Program-made: the position numbers and the translations under genes
Part shown: positions 56,234-64,000 of the stretch, one piece after another
Layout of the letters: every line of letters begins with the position of its first letter
How positions within the stretch are numbered: the stretch's first letter is position 1
NCBI RefSeq assembly: GCF_013280595.1
Contig: NZ_JAAATY010000031.1
Coordinates: forward strand, 55,157-119,156
Reading direction: 5' to 3'
DNA from: Kibdelosporangium persicum
GTDB taxonomy: Bacteria > Actinomycetota > Actinomycetes > Mycobacteriales > Pseudonocardiaceae
DNA: 64,000 bases
Notes under the pieces: generated by a model
Told to the model about the DNA's origin: nothing
Databases searched by the model: none
What the model saw: the letters and a program-made list of their open reading frames with translations, nothing else

Positions 56234-56671
56234 TCAGTCGGCGATGTCCCCCTGCGCCAGGACTTTGGTGATCCGGCCGCGTACCAGGTACTCGCCGGGG
56301 ACGGCGTTGCGCTTCCCGTAGGCCTCGGCCCGCTCCTCGCCCATGTACCGAGCCGCGAGCCGGGTCGCCCACAGCAGCGACTCGTCGAGGTCTTCGGAGA
56401 GCACCGCCTCCGCCTGGAAGACCACGTACGAGAACGGCGGGGTGTCGTCGTCAACGCACAGCGAGAACCGGGGATCGCGCCGCAATGCCTTGCCCTTCAC
56501 CGTTTCGGCGCCGGTGTTGAAGATGATCTCGTCGTAGCCGTCCTGCTCGTTGAGCAGGAACCAGATCGGCGCCACGTGGGGCGCGCCGTTGGCCCGGACC
56601 GTGGCGAGCTTGCCGGTCCGGGTGCCTTCCGACGCGAAGTCCCACCACTGTTCCCGTGACATCGTGTACAT
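56234..56671 (-). CDS. PPOX-class flavin/F420-dependent oxidoreductase
   Basis: The 145-aa split-barrel protein (MSREQWWDFASEG, KLATVRANGAPHVAPIWF, LRRDPRFSLCVDD) belongs to the pyridoxamine-phosphate-oxidase-like family, whose actinobacterial members commonly use F420 or FMN. The start is ATG 56671 or GTG 56680. Further upstream the frame is antisense to the cox genes. No partner gene is adjacent. Confidence 0.85.
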   Translation of the reverse strand: MYTMSREQWWDFASEGTRTGKLATVRANGAPHVAPIWFLLNEQDGYDEIIFNTGAETVKGKALRRDPRFSLCVDDDTPPFSYVVFQAEAVLSEDLDESLLWATRLAARYMGEERAEAYGKRNAVPGEYLVRGRITKVLAQGDIAD

Positions 56672-56893
56672 GGCGTTCACGATGGCGCACACCCGCGAGG
56701 AGCGCGAGCCGGACAATCTTCGAGAGTCCGATCCGCATCTTCGGGTCCGATCCGCCTGGAACACCGTGAATGCGGTTCTTGATCGACTCGGGGTTGATTG
56801 CCCACGCAATCGGTAGCAGGCTCGATCAGGTGTGAGGGTGATCACGCCCGCACGCGTTCCCGAGCCCACCACCGAGTCAGCGTTGGAGGCGCT

Positions 56894-57436
56894 ATGCGGA
56901 TCACCGTCAGCGTCGACGGGACCAAGTACACGGACGATGTCGAGCCCCGCATGTTGCTTGTGCACTACTTGCGCGAGCGGCTCGGCAAGACCGGAACAGT
57001 AGTCGGCTGTGACACCAGCAACTGCGGGGCCTGCACCGTGCATCTCGACGGGCACAGCGTGAAGTCCTGCTCCGTCCTCGCGGTCCAGGCCGACGGCTGC
57101 GAGGTCACCACCGTCGAAGGGCTCGCCCGCGACGGCCGGATGCATCCCGTCCAGCAGGCGTTCCACGACAACCACGCGTTGCAGTGCGGGTTCTGCACAC
57201 CCGGGATGATCATGCAGGCGATCGACCTGCTCGCCGACGATCCCGACCCTGACGAGAACGCCGTACGGCACGGCCTGGAGGGCAACCTCTGCCGCTGCAC
57301 CGGCTACCAGAACATCGTGCGCGCGGTGCGCGACGCCGCGTCGAAGATGGCGCCCGGCGCGGGTCCCGTCGCCGAGCAGGTCAGCGACTCCGAGATCACC
57401 TCGCGCGCGCCGAGCCACACCGGAGGCGGTAGCTGA
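56894..57436 (+). CDS. coxS: CoxS-type 2Fe-2S subunit of a Mo hydroxylase
   Basis: This 180-aa protein carries a plant-type ferredoxin domain (Cys39, 44, 47, 59) and a second 2Fe-2S domain (Cys98, 101, 133, 135 in QCGFCTPG and LCRCTG). It passes electrons from the molybdenum site to FAD. GGAGG precedes the ATG by four bases. Its stop shares one base with the coxL start (TGATG). Confidence 0.95.
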   Translation: MRITVSVDGTKYTDDVEPRMLLVHYLRERLGKTGTVVGCDTSNCGACTVHLDGHSVKSCSVLAVQADGCEVTTVEGLARDGRMHPVQQAFHDNHALQCGFCTPGMIMQAIDLLADDPDPDENAVRHGLEGNLCRCTGYQNIVRAVRDAASKMAPGAGPVAEQVSDSEITSRAPSHTGGGS

Positions 57437-59805
57437 TGACCGCCACCGCTGAACCCGAGGTAGGCAAAGCACGTCTCCGCAAGGAGGACGCCCGACTGAT
57501 CACCGGACGCACCCGGTGGACCGACAACATCACGTTGCCCGGCATGCTGCACCTCGCGGTGCTGCGCAGCCCCATGGCGCACGCCAGGATCGTCAGCATC
57601 GACACGTCCGCTGCGCGCGACATGCCAGGCGTGGTGGCGGTTCTGACGGCCACGGATCTCGACCCGGACGGCGAGATCGGCATGCCGTGCGCCTGGCCGA
57701 TCACGCCGGACATGCGGCACCCGCGCAGGCCGGTCCTGGCCGCCACCGAGGTCAACTTCGCGGGCGAGGGCGTTGCCGTCGTGGCCGCGCGCAGTGCGGC
57801 CGAAGCCGAGGACGCGCTGGAGCACATCGAGGTCGAGTACGAGGATCTCCCCGTCGTGCTGGACATGGAAGCCGCGTTGGCCGAAGGTGCGCCGTTGGTG
57901 CACGAGGACCTCGGCACCAACCGGAGCGCGTTGTGGGTCTTCGACTCCGGTGAGGCCGGCACCGGCGGCGACGTCGAGCAGGCGATCAGCGACGCGGAGG
58001 TCAAGCTCACCCGCCGGTTCCGTCAGCAGCGGCTGATCCCGGCGTTCATGGAGCCACGTTCCACGGTCGTCGACCCGACCGGGCCGCAACTGACCGTCTG
58101 GTCGTCCACGCAGATCCCGCACATCCTGCGCGTGATGACCGCGATGACCCTCGGCGTGCCGGAGCACAAGCTCCGGGTGGTCGCGCCGGACGTCGGCGGC
58201 GGCTTCGGCGGCAAGATCGCCGTGCTGCCCGAGGAGATGATGGCCGCACTGGTGGCCCGGAAACTCGGCAAACCGGTCAAGTGGACCGAAAGCCGCTCGG
58301 ACGCCATGCTTACCGCGCACCACGGCCGTGACCAGATCCAGGACATCACCATCTCGGCCACCCGGGACGGCATGGTCACCGGGCTGAAGGTCGACCTGCT
58401 CGCCGACATGGGTGCGTACCTCGGCCTGGTCGGGCCCGGTGTTCCGCTGCTCGGCGCGTTCATGTTCAACGCGATCTACAAGATCCCCGCGTACCGGTTC
58501 GCGTGCACGAACGTGTTCACCAACAAGACACTCACCGATGCCTACCGCGGCGCCGGGCGTCCGGAGGCCACGTTCGCGATCGAGCGGATGATGGACGAGC
58601 TGGCCGCCGAACTCGGCATGGACCCGTTGGAGCTGCGGGAGAAGAACTGGATCAGGCACGACGAGTTCCCGTTCACCACGGTCGCCGGCCTGACGTACGA
58701 CTCGGGCAACTACGAAGCCGCGACCGAACGGGCCAAGCAGCTGTTCGACTACGACGGCCTGCGGCGGGAACAACAAGCGCGCCGCGCGTCGAACGACCCC
58801 GTCCAGCTCGGCATCGGCATCTCCACCTACACCGAGATGTGCGGTCTGGCGCCTTCCCGCGTGCTCGGCTCGTTGGCCTACGGCGCAGGCGGCTGGGAAA
58901 GCGCGTCGATCCGCATGCTGCCCACGGGCAAGGTCGAAGTGGTCACCGGTTCGTCCGCGCACGGCCAAGGCCATGAGACGGCATGGAGCCAGATCGTGGC
59001 CGACCAGCTCGGCGTTCCGTTCGAGGACATCGAAGTGCTGCACGGCGACACGCAGTTCTCGCCGAAAGGCATGGACACGTACGGGTCCCGATCGCTCGCG
59101 GTCGGCGGCACCGCGCTTGTCCTCGCCGCCCGGCGCGTCCTGGACAAGGCGAAACCGGTCGCCGCGCACATGCTCGAATGCTCGGTCGACGACATGGAGT
59201 TCACCGGCGGCAAGTTCACCGTCCAGGGCACCGACCAGTCCGTCGGCATCCAGGACGTCGCGCTCGCGGTGTTCGCCGCGCACGACCTGCCGGACGGCTA
59301 CGAGGCCAGTCTGGACTCCGACGCCACGTTCGACCCGGAGAACTTCTCGTATCCACATGGGACACATCTCTGCGCGACCGAAGTGGACACTGAGACCGGG
59401 CGCGTCTCGATCCGGTCGTACGTCTGCGTCGACGATGTCGGCAAGGTGGTCAACCCGTTGATCGTCGAAGGCCAGATCCACGGCGGCCTCGCCCAGGGCA
59501 TAGCGCAGGCGTTGTACGAGGAAGCCGTGCACGACGAGAGCGGAACGCTGACCACAGGCACGTTCGCCGACTACTACCTTCCGTCCGCGGCCGACATGCC
59601 GACGTTCGTGACCGACCGCACCGAGACGCCGTCGACGACAAACCCGTTGGGCGTCAAGGGAGTCGGCGAGGCCGGCACGATCGCGTCCACTCCGGCCGTG
59701 GTGAACTCGGTCATCGACGCGGTCCGGCACATGGGTGTCGACGACATCGAGATGCCGTGCTCGCCGATGCGCGTGTGGCAGGCGATCCAGGGAGGTGCAC
59801 GGTGA
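57436..59805 (+). CDS. coxL: CoxL-type molybdenum hydroxylase large subunit, form II
   Basis: The 789-aa catalytic subunit belongs to the xanthine oxidase/CO dehydrogenase family. The active-site loop reads AYRGAGR (369-375), the form II signature, not AYXCSFR of true CO dehydrogenases. Catalytic Glu745 in GVGEAG is present. The molybdopterin region GGGFGGK is near residue 256. The substrate is therefore probably an aldehyde, purine or heterocycle. Gene order S-L-M also fits form II. It needs molybdopterin cytosine dinucleotide; maturation genes such as coxD/E/F are not in view. Confidence 0.94.
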   Translation: MTATAEPEVGKARLRKEDARLITGRTRWTDNITLPGMLHLAVLRSPMAHARIVSIDTSAARDMPGVVAVLTATDLDPDGEIGMPCAWPITPDMRHPRRPVLAATEVNFAGEGVAVVAARSAAEAEDALEHIEVEYEDLPVVLDMEAALAEGAPLVHEDLGTNRSALWVFDSGEAGTGGDVEQAISDAEVKLTRRFRQQRLIPAFMEPRSTVVDPTGPQLTVWSSTQIPHILRVMTAMTLGVPEHKLRVVAPDVGGGFGGKIAVLPEEMMAALVARKLGKPVKWTESRSDAMLTAHHGRDQIQDITISATRDGMVTGLKVDLLADMGAYLGLVGPGVPLLGAFMFNAIYKIPAYRFACTNVFTNKTLTDAYRGAGRPEATFAIERMMDELAAELGMDPLELREKNWIRHDEFPFTTVAGLTYDSGNYEAATERAKQLFDYDGLRREQQARRASNDPVQLGIGISTYTEMCGLAPSRVLGSLAYGAGGWESASIRMLPTGKVEVVTGSSAHGQGHETAWSQIVADQLGVPFEDIEVLHGDTQFSPKGMDTYGSRSLAVGGTALVLAARRVLDKAKPVAAHMLECSVDDMEFTGGKFTVQGTDQSVGIQDVALAVFAAHDLPDGYEASLDSDATFDPENFSYPHGTHLCATEVDTETGRVSIRSYVCVDDVGKVVNPLIVEGQIHGGLAQGIAQALYEEAVHDESGTLTTGTFADYYLPSAADMPTFVTDRTETPSTTNPLGVKGVGEAGTIASTPAVVNSVIDAVRHMGVDDIEMPCSPMRVWQAIQGGAR

Positions 59806-60653
59806 TCCCCACACAGTTCGACTACGTCGCACCGGCCACAGTGGACGATGCGGTACGGGAACTGGCCGACGCGGGCGACGACGGCAAGGTCATCGCGGGC
59901 GGCCAGAGCCTGCTGCCGGTGCTGCGGATGCGGCTGGCGGCCCCGGCGAAGGTGATCGACATCGGCCGGATCCCGGAGTTGCGCGGAATCCGCGACGACG
60001 GCGACGCCATCGTGATCGGCGCGATGACCACGCACTACGAGGTACAACGGGACCCGTTGGTGCGGGAGCACGCTTTGTTGATCGCGACGGCGACGGACAC
60101 CGTGGCCGACCCGCAGGTCCGGCACCGTGGCACGTTCGGCGGCTCGATCGCCCACGCCGACCCGGCGGGCGACCTGCTCGCTCCGGCGCTGGCGATGGAC
60201 GCGGTGATGGTGGTCGCCGGCATGGACGGGCGTCGTTCCGTGCCGGCGTCGGAGTTCTTCGTCGACTACTTCACCACGTCGATGAACCCGGCCGAACTGC
60301 TCGTCGAGGTGCGCGTGCCCAAGTACACCGGGTGGCACGCACACTACGAGAAGTTCCACCGGGTCGCGCAGTCGTGGTCGATGGTCGGTGTCGCCGCGAT
60401 GGTCCGCACCGACGGCGGGACCATCGCCGAGGCACGGATCGGCCTGACCAACATGGCCGCGGTCCCCGTGCGGGCCCGTGCGGTCGAGCAGGCTCTGGTC
60501 GGCCAGGCTGCGACAGCGGAGAACATCAAGGCGGCGGCCGAACACGCCGCCAACGGCACCAGTCCGGCCAGTGACGGCAACGCCGATGGCGAGTACCGTA
60601 GCCATCTTGCTCGTGTGCTCACCGGTCGTGCGCTGAGCGCCGCCATCGGATAA
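59802..60653 (+). CDS. coxM: CoxM-type FAD subunit
   Basis: The 283-aa FAD-binding subunit has the two family motifs AGGQSLLPVLRMRL (about 32-45) and TFGGSIAHADPAGD (about 110-123). It accepts electrons from CoxS. GGAGG lies six bases before the GTG, which overlaps the coxL stop as GTGA. The three subunits should assemble as a dimer of LMS trimers in the cytoplasm. Confidence 0.95.
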   Translation: MIPTQFDYVAPATVDDAVRELADAGDDGKVIAGGQSLLPVLRMRLAAPAKVIDIGRIPELRGIRDDGDAIVIGAMTTHYEVQRDPLVREHALLIATATDTVADPQVRHRGTFGGSIAHADPAGDLLAPALAMDAVMVVAGMDGRRSVPASEFFVDYFTTSMNPAELLVEVRVPKYTGWHAHYEKFHRVAQSWSMVGVAAMVRTDGGTIAEARIGLTNMAAVPVRARAVEQALVGQAATAENIKAAAEHAANGTSPASDGNADGEYRSHLARVLTGRALSAAIG

Positions 60654-60666
60654 GGAGACTGGGCCT

Positions 60667-61284
60667 GTGCGACTGGAACATCAGTTCACCGTCAACGCGC
60701 CGGTCGATGTCGTGTGGCAGGCCCTGCTGGATCCGGAACGGGTGGCGCCGTGCATGCCCGGCGCCACCCTGACCAGCGTCGACGGCAACACGTTCGCCGG
60801 TTCGGTCAAGGTCAAGCTCGGCCCGATCTCCCTGCTGTACAAGGGAAAGGGCGAGTTCGTCGAGACCGGCACGGAGACCAGGACGGTCCGGATCACCGCG
60901 TCGGGCAAGGACGCCCGCAGCGGCACGGCGTCCGCCGACGTCACCGTGACGCTGTCCGAAAAGGACGGACAGACCACCGGCGCGGTGACCACCGACCTGA
61001 CCATCACCGGGAAACCGGCGCAGTTCGGCCGTGGGATGATCGCCGAGGTCGGCGGCAAGCTGCTGGACACGTTCGCGCGCAACCTGGCCGAAGTCGTGGC
61101 ACCGGCGGCCAAACCCGACGAACCCGCGGTGTCCGAACCGCTACGCGTCGTACCGGACCAGCAGTCGGCCGAAGCCGTCGACTTGCTGGAATACGCCGGA
61201 TCTCCCGTGCTCAAACGGGTGTTGCCGCTGGTGGTCGCCGCGCTGGTGGTGCTGTTTCTGCTATCCCGCCGACGCCGGAAATAA
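60667..61284 (+). CDS. coxG: CoxG-like SRPBCC protein with C-terminal membrane anchor
   Basis: This 205-aa protein has an SRPBCC/CoxG domain (about 1-145, VDVVWQALLDPERVAPCMPGA read as VDVVWQALLDPERVAPCMPG) and a final helix (about 181-199) followed by SRRRRK. CoxG recruits CO dehydrogenase to the membrane in Afipia/Oligotropha, and recent work on mycobacterial CO dehydrogenase links CoxG to quinone delivery. The same role for a form II enzyme is inference. Confidence 0.88.
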   Translation: MRLEHQFTVNAPVDVVWQALLDPERVAPCMPGATLTSVDGNTFAGSVKVKLGPISLLYKGKGEFVETGTETRTVRITASGKDARSGTASADVTVTLSEKDGQTTGAVTTDLTITGKPAQFGRGMIAEVGGKLLDTFARNLAEVVAPAAKPDEPAVSEPLRVVPDQQSAEAVDLLEYAGSPVLKRVLPLVVAALVVLFLLSRRRRK

Positions 61285-61305
61285 TCTCCTGGCAGGATGG
61301 CGCGC

Positions 61306-62439
61306 ATGCGACGGCCACTGCTCGCGACGTTCTGCGCGACCGCCCTGCTCGCCGCGGGGTGCGCGACCGGTGGCACGGCGAACCCCAGGATCTCCGTGCC
61401 CGACGCGCCGCCGGAGAAACTGTCGGACACCGCCAAGCCGGAGCCGGCGGGATTCACCGTGGTCGCGACCGGTGACGTGCTGATCCACCCGGCGCTGACC
61501 GACCAGGCGACCGAGGACGGCCAGGGGAAACGTGACTACCGGCAGATCTTCGCGGGCGTCAAGCCGACGATCAGCGCGGCGGACCTGGCGATCTGCCACC
61601 TCGAAGTGCCGCTGGCCGCCGCGACCGGCCCGTTCAAGGGCTACCCGGAGTTCAACGCCCCGCCCGAGGTCGCCGAAGCACTGGCCGACGCGGGCTACGA
61701 CGACTGCTCAACGGCCTCGAACCACACGCTCGACATGGGCGAAACAGGCATCAGCCGCACGCTGGAAACCCTCGACAACGCGGGCATCAAACACACCGGC
61801 TCGGCTCGTACGTCCGACGAGGCCAAGCGTCCCCTGGTCCTGGACGTACGCGGAACAAAGGTCGGGCACGTCTCGTACACCTTCGGGTTCAACGGAAAGC
61901 AACTGCCCGCGGGCAAATCGTGGCTGTCCAACACCTTGAAGGCCGACGACGTGATCACCGCCGCCAAGACCGCGAGGTCGGCGGGCGCGGAAGTCGTGAT
62001 CGCCAGCCTGCACTGGGGCACCGAGTTCGTGCACGAGCCGACCGCGGCGCAGCGCCGGGACGCCCAGAAACTGCTGGCCGACCCGAACATCGACCTGATC
62101 ATCGGCCACCACGCGCACGTGGTGCAGCCCTTCGAGAAGATCAACGGCAAGTGGGTCGCCTACGGCCTCGGCAACCACATCGCGAAGCACGCGGACCCGC
62201 GTGGCGTGTCCGAGGAAGGCGCGATCGCGCGGTTCCACTTCGTCCGCGACGGCTCGGGCTGGACCGTGGACAAGGCCGAGTACCTGCCGACCCTGATCGA
62301 CCTCGGCCCGCCGATCCGCCTGCTCGACCTGACCCGCGGCGACGCGAACGCCCGCCGTACCGAGGCGATCGAACGCACCGAGCAGGTCGTGCTGTCCCGG
62401 GGCGCGGCGGACCAGGGCCTGACCCGCCCCGGCAGGTAA
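61306..62439 (+). CDS. CapA-family lipoprotein (metallophosphatase-like fold)
   Basis: The 377-aa protein has a lipobox LLAAGC (Cys about 18) and a CapA/PgsA domain with TGDVLIHP, CHLEVPLA, SNHTLDMGETG, HWGTEF and GHHAHVVQP. CapA proteins take part in poly-gamma-glutamate capsule synthesis, but no capB/capC is nearby. CAGGAT lies six bases before ATG 61306, suggesting a leaderless start; ATG 61297 is the alternative. It is transcribed in the direction of the cox genes, 21 bp behind coxG. Confidence 0.85.
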   Translation: MRRPLLATFCATALLAAGCATGGTANPRISVPDAPPEKLSDTAKPEPAGFTVVATGDVLIHPALTDQATEDGQGKRDYRQIFAGVKPTISAADLAICHLEVPLAAATGPFKGYPEFNAPPEVAEALADAGYDDCSTASNHTLDMGETGISRTLETLDNAGIKHTGSARTSDEAKRPLVLDVRGTKVGHVSYTFGFNGKQLPAGKSWLSNTLKADDVITAAKTARSAGAEVVIASLHWGTEFVHEPTAAQRRDAQKLLADPNIDLIIGHHAHVVQPFEKINGKWVAYGLGNHIAKHADPRGVSEEGAIARFHFVRDGSGWTVDKAEYLPTLIDLGPPIRLLDLTRGDANARRTEAIERTEQVVLSRGAADQGLTRPGR

Positions 62440-62452
62440 TCCCAGCTCACCC

Positions 62453-62485
62453 CTCGTGAGCGTTTATCCGTGTTCTAACCCTGAT
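62453..62485. repeat. 46-bp palindromic repeat, copy 4, interrupted
   Basis: The left arm CTCGTGAGCGTTTATC and the centre with TTCTAACCCTGAT are intact, but the right arm stops after GAT, where the IS element begins. One base of the left arm differs from other copies. Confidence 0.88.
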
Positions 62486-62526
62486 CCACCGGTGAATGTG
62501 TTGGTGGTGGGTATGTCGTAGACGGG

Positions 62527-62594
62527 CAGGTGCCCTCTGAGCTGGGATGATTGTTCTTGTCTAGGGAACAAGCCATCACAGAAGAGGGCACCTG
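62527..62594 (+). promoter_or_regulatory. Hairpin before the transposase start
   Basis: CAGGTGCCCTCT and AGAGGGCACCTG are perfect 12-bp arms around 44 bases, with a nested TTGTTC/GAACAA stem. It ends 4 bases before the GTG. Such hairpins in IS elements block translation of transcripts reading in from outside. Confidence 0.6.
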
Positions 62595-62598
62595 TTAA

Positions 62599-63981
62599 GT
62601 GAAAGCATCGCATACCCGTGGTGGGATTGACGCGAGGTTCGACCATCCGACGTTGGTGTCGCAGGCCGGGCTGGTGCCGGCGATGCGATTAGCGCAGGAT
62701 GCGGGCCTGTCTGAGCTGGCCGATAGGCATGTCCGGCTGGGTGGCTCGATCGGCGCCAACGCCGGCGCGAAGATCGCGTCGATCGTGGCGGGCATGGTCT
62801 GTGGCGCGGACTCGATCGACGATCTGGACGTGATCCGCCATGGCGGGCTGCCGCTGCTGTTCGACGGTATCAGGGCACCGTCCACGCTGGGCAGCTTCCT
62901 GCGGTATTTCGGCATCGGTCACCTGACCCAGTTGCAGCACGTGGCTCACGGGGTGCTGGTCAGGCTGGCCGCCCAGACCCCGCTGCTGCCCGGCGTCGAT
63001 CAGCTGGCCTTTGTGGACATGGATTCCAAAACCCAGCAGGTGCACAGCAAGAAACAAGGTGCCGCGTACGGGCACAAGAACCTGTTCGGCCTGGACTACC
63101 AACTCATCACGCTGGGCACCCCGCTGGCCGCTCCGGTGATCCTCGACAGCCGGCTACGCGGCGGCAACGCCCACTCCGCCCGCAACGCCGCCAGCCTGCT
63201 GCGCCGCTCGCTGACCACCGCCCGAGCCTGCGGCGCGACCGGCCCCATCCTGGTACGCATGGACTCGGCGTTCTTCAACGGCGAGGTCATCACCGAGGTG
63301 ATCACGGCCGGCGCATGGTTTTCCATCACCGCACGCCACAGCGGCAACGTCACCGCCGCCATCCACGACATCCCCGAACCACACTGGCAACCGGTCACCT
63401 TCGCCACCCCCATCCGCGACCAGGACACCGGGCAGCTGATCACCCACGCCGAGATCGCCGAGACCAGCCTGACCGTTCTCACCAACATCACCCGGCACCC
63501 CACCGGACCAGCCACCCTCCGGCTGATCGTGCGCCGCGTGCCCATCACCACCCCGCACACCGACCAACAACCACTATTCCCCGCTTACCGCTACCACGCC
63601 ATCCTCACCAACTCCCCACTCGAAAAGACCCAAGCCGAGGCCTGCCACCGCCAACGAGCCGGCAGCATCGAACACGTCCTGGGCCAACTCGCCACCAGCA
63701 CCCTGACCCACTTCCCGTCACACGCCTTCATCGCCAACGCCGCCTGGCTGATCCTGGCCACCATCACCCACAACCTCCTGCGCGCCACCGGCTGCCTGGC
63801 CACCGGACGCTTCGCCCGCGCCCACACCACCACCCTGCGCCGCACCCTGATCACCGTGGCCGCCCAACTCACCCGCCAAGCACGCCGCACCACCCTGCGC
63901 CTGCCCACCCACTGGCCCCACCGCAACGCCTGGCTACTGCTGTTCGACCGGGCACACTCCCCACCCCCACTCCAGCATTGA
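62599..63981 (+). CDS. IS1380-family transposase
   Basis: The 460-aa DDE transposase has FVDMDSK (about residues 136-142), RMDSAFFNGEV (about 216-226) and the C-terminal region HRQRAGSIEHVLGQL with the probable Glu. Length and motif spacing match IS1380 transposases. The frame is intact from GTG 62599 to TGA 63981, so the element may be active. Codon use in its second half leans heavily to CCC and ACC, unlike the neighbours. Confidence 0.92.
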   Translation: MKASHTRGGIDARFDHPTLVSQAGLVPAMRLAQDAGLSELADRHVRLGGSIGANAGAKIASIVAGMVCGADSIDDLDVIRHGGLPLLFDGIRAPSTLGSFLRYFGIGHLTQLQHVAHGVLVRLAAQTPLLPGVDQLAFVDMDSKTQQVHSKKQGAAYGHKNLFGLDYQLITLGTPLAAPVILDSRLRGGNAHSARNAASLLRRSLTTARACGATGPILVRMDSAFFNGEVITEVITAGAWFSITARHSGNVTAAIHDIPEPHWQPVTFATPIRDQDTGQLITHAEIAETSLTVLTNITRHPTGPATLRLIVRRVPITTPHTDQQPLFPAYRYHAILTNSPLEKTQAEACHRQRAGSIEHVLGQLATSTLTHFPSHAFIANAAWLILATITHNLLRATGCLATGRFARAHTTTLRRTLITVAAQLTRQARRTTLRLPTHWPHRNAWLLLFDRAHSPPPLQH

Positions 63982-64000
63982 CCACCCACCAAGGCACCCC

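Larger units (their letters stand above)
62486..64000 (+). mobile_element. IS1380-family insertion sequence (right end outside window)
   Basis: The left boundary is set at 62486, where palindrome copy 4 breaks. The element contains a regulatory hairpin and one transposase gene. The right inverted repeat was not identified and probably lies past 64000. Confidence 0.82.

Noticed and set aside
57436..59805. True (form I) aerobic CO dehydrogenase
   Set aside because: The active-site loop is AYRGAGR, not AYXCSFR, and the gene order is S-L-M.

Overview
The window looks like chromosome from a high-GC actinomycete of the order Pseudonocardiales (Kibdelosporangium, Amycolatopsis or Lentzea-like). This rests on strong G/C bias at third codon positions, many GTG starts and probable leaderless genes, a resuscitation-promoting factor, a conservon (sensor ATPase, roadblock, DUF742, GTPase), and IdeR-, LexA- and Nur-type sites of actinobacterial form. 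The genus is inference. No rRNA, tRNA or CRISPR array was seen.

Much of the window (about 1.7-37.6 kb, then 53.9-55.5 kb) follows, in inverted orientation, the order I recall for Mycobacterium tuberculosis Rv0882 to Rv0861c. The shared genes are the DUF2537-like protein, SpoU methylase, MarR, DUF3027, MFS, DUF2771 lipoprotein, cold-shock protein, MoaD, RpfA with a probable c-di-AMP riboswitch, Mog-MoaE, a small protein, a helicase-associated-domain protein and the XPB helicase. Lineage-specific genes are interspersed: a GCL-like enzyme, TetR plus heme oxygenase, SOD, an NCS2 permease, a sacsin-type ATPase, TetR/R2lox/MntH, an acyl-CoA ligase, phosphatases, and a hydrolase/TetR pair.

Between the Rv0862c-like gene and XPB lies about 16 kb that breaks this order (37.6-53.8 kb). 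It holds two divergent patatins, a secreted amidohydrolase, a complete conservon whose 1066-aa sensor has the architecture of nitrate/nitrite-sensing (NIT) proteins, a 1.4-kb region without a convincing gene, and an NrtA/SsuA-type ABC importer with two permeases, one ATPase and two separate lipoprotein receptors. An LppU-like membrane protein follows.

The right end (55.6-64 kb) has a DUF4253 gene behind a perfect SOS box, a PPOX-family protein, a form II CoxS-L-M-G molybdenum hydroxylase operon, a CapA-like lipoprotein, and an IS1380-type element that interrupts a palindromic repeat and runs to the window edge.

The genes share a metal and redox theme. Molybdenum genes (MoaD, Mog-MoaE, an HTH-TOBE protein) fit with CoxSLM as a Mo-dependent client. 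Mn/Fe genes (MntH, R2lox, Fe/Mn-SOD, heme oxygenase) come with a separate iron box. Regulatory DNA is unusually legible, with several perfect inverted repeats beside the TetR genes that probably bind them. Two dispersed repeat families recur between genes: a 46-bp palindrome beginning CTCGTGAGTGTTTATC and a 22-bp tandem repeat with core GGGGTGCYGGAATG.
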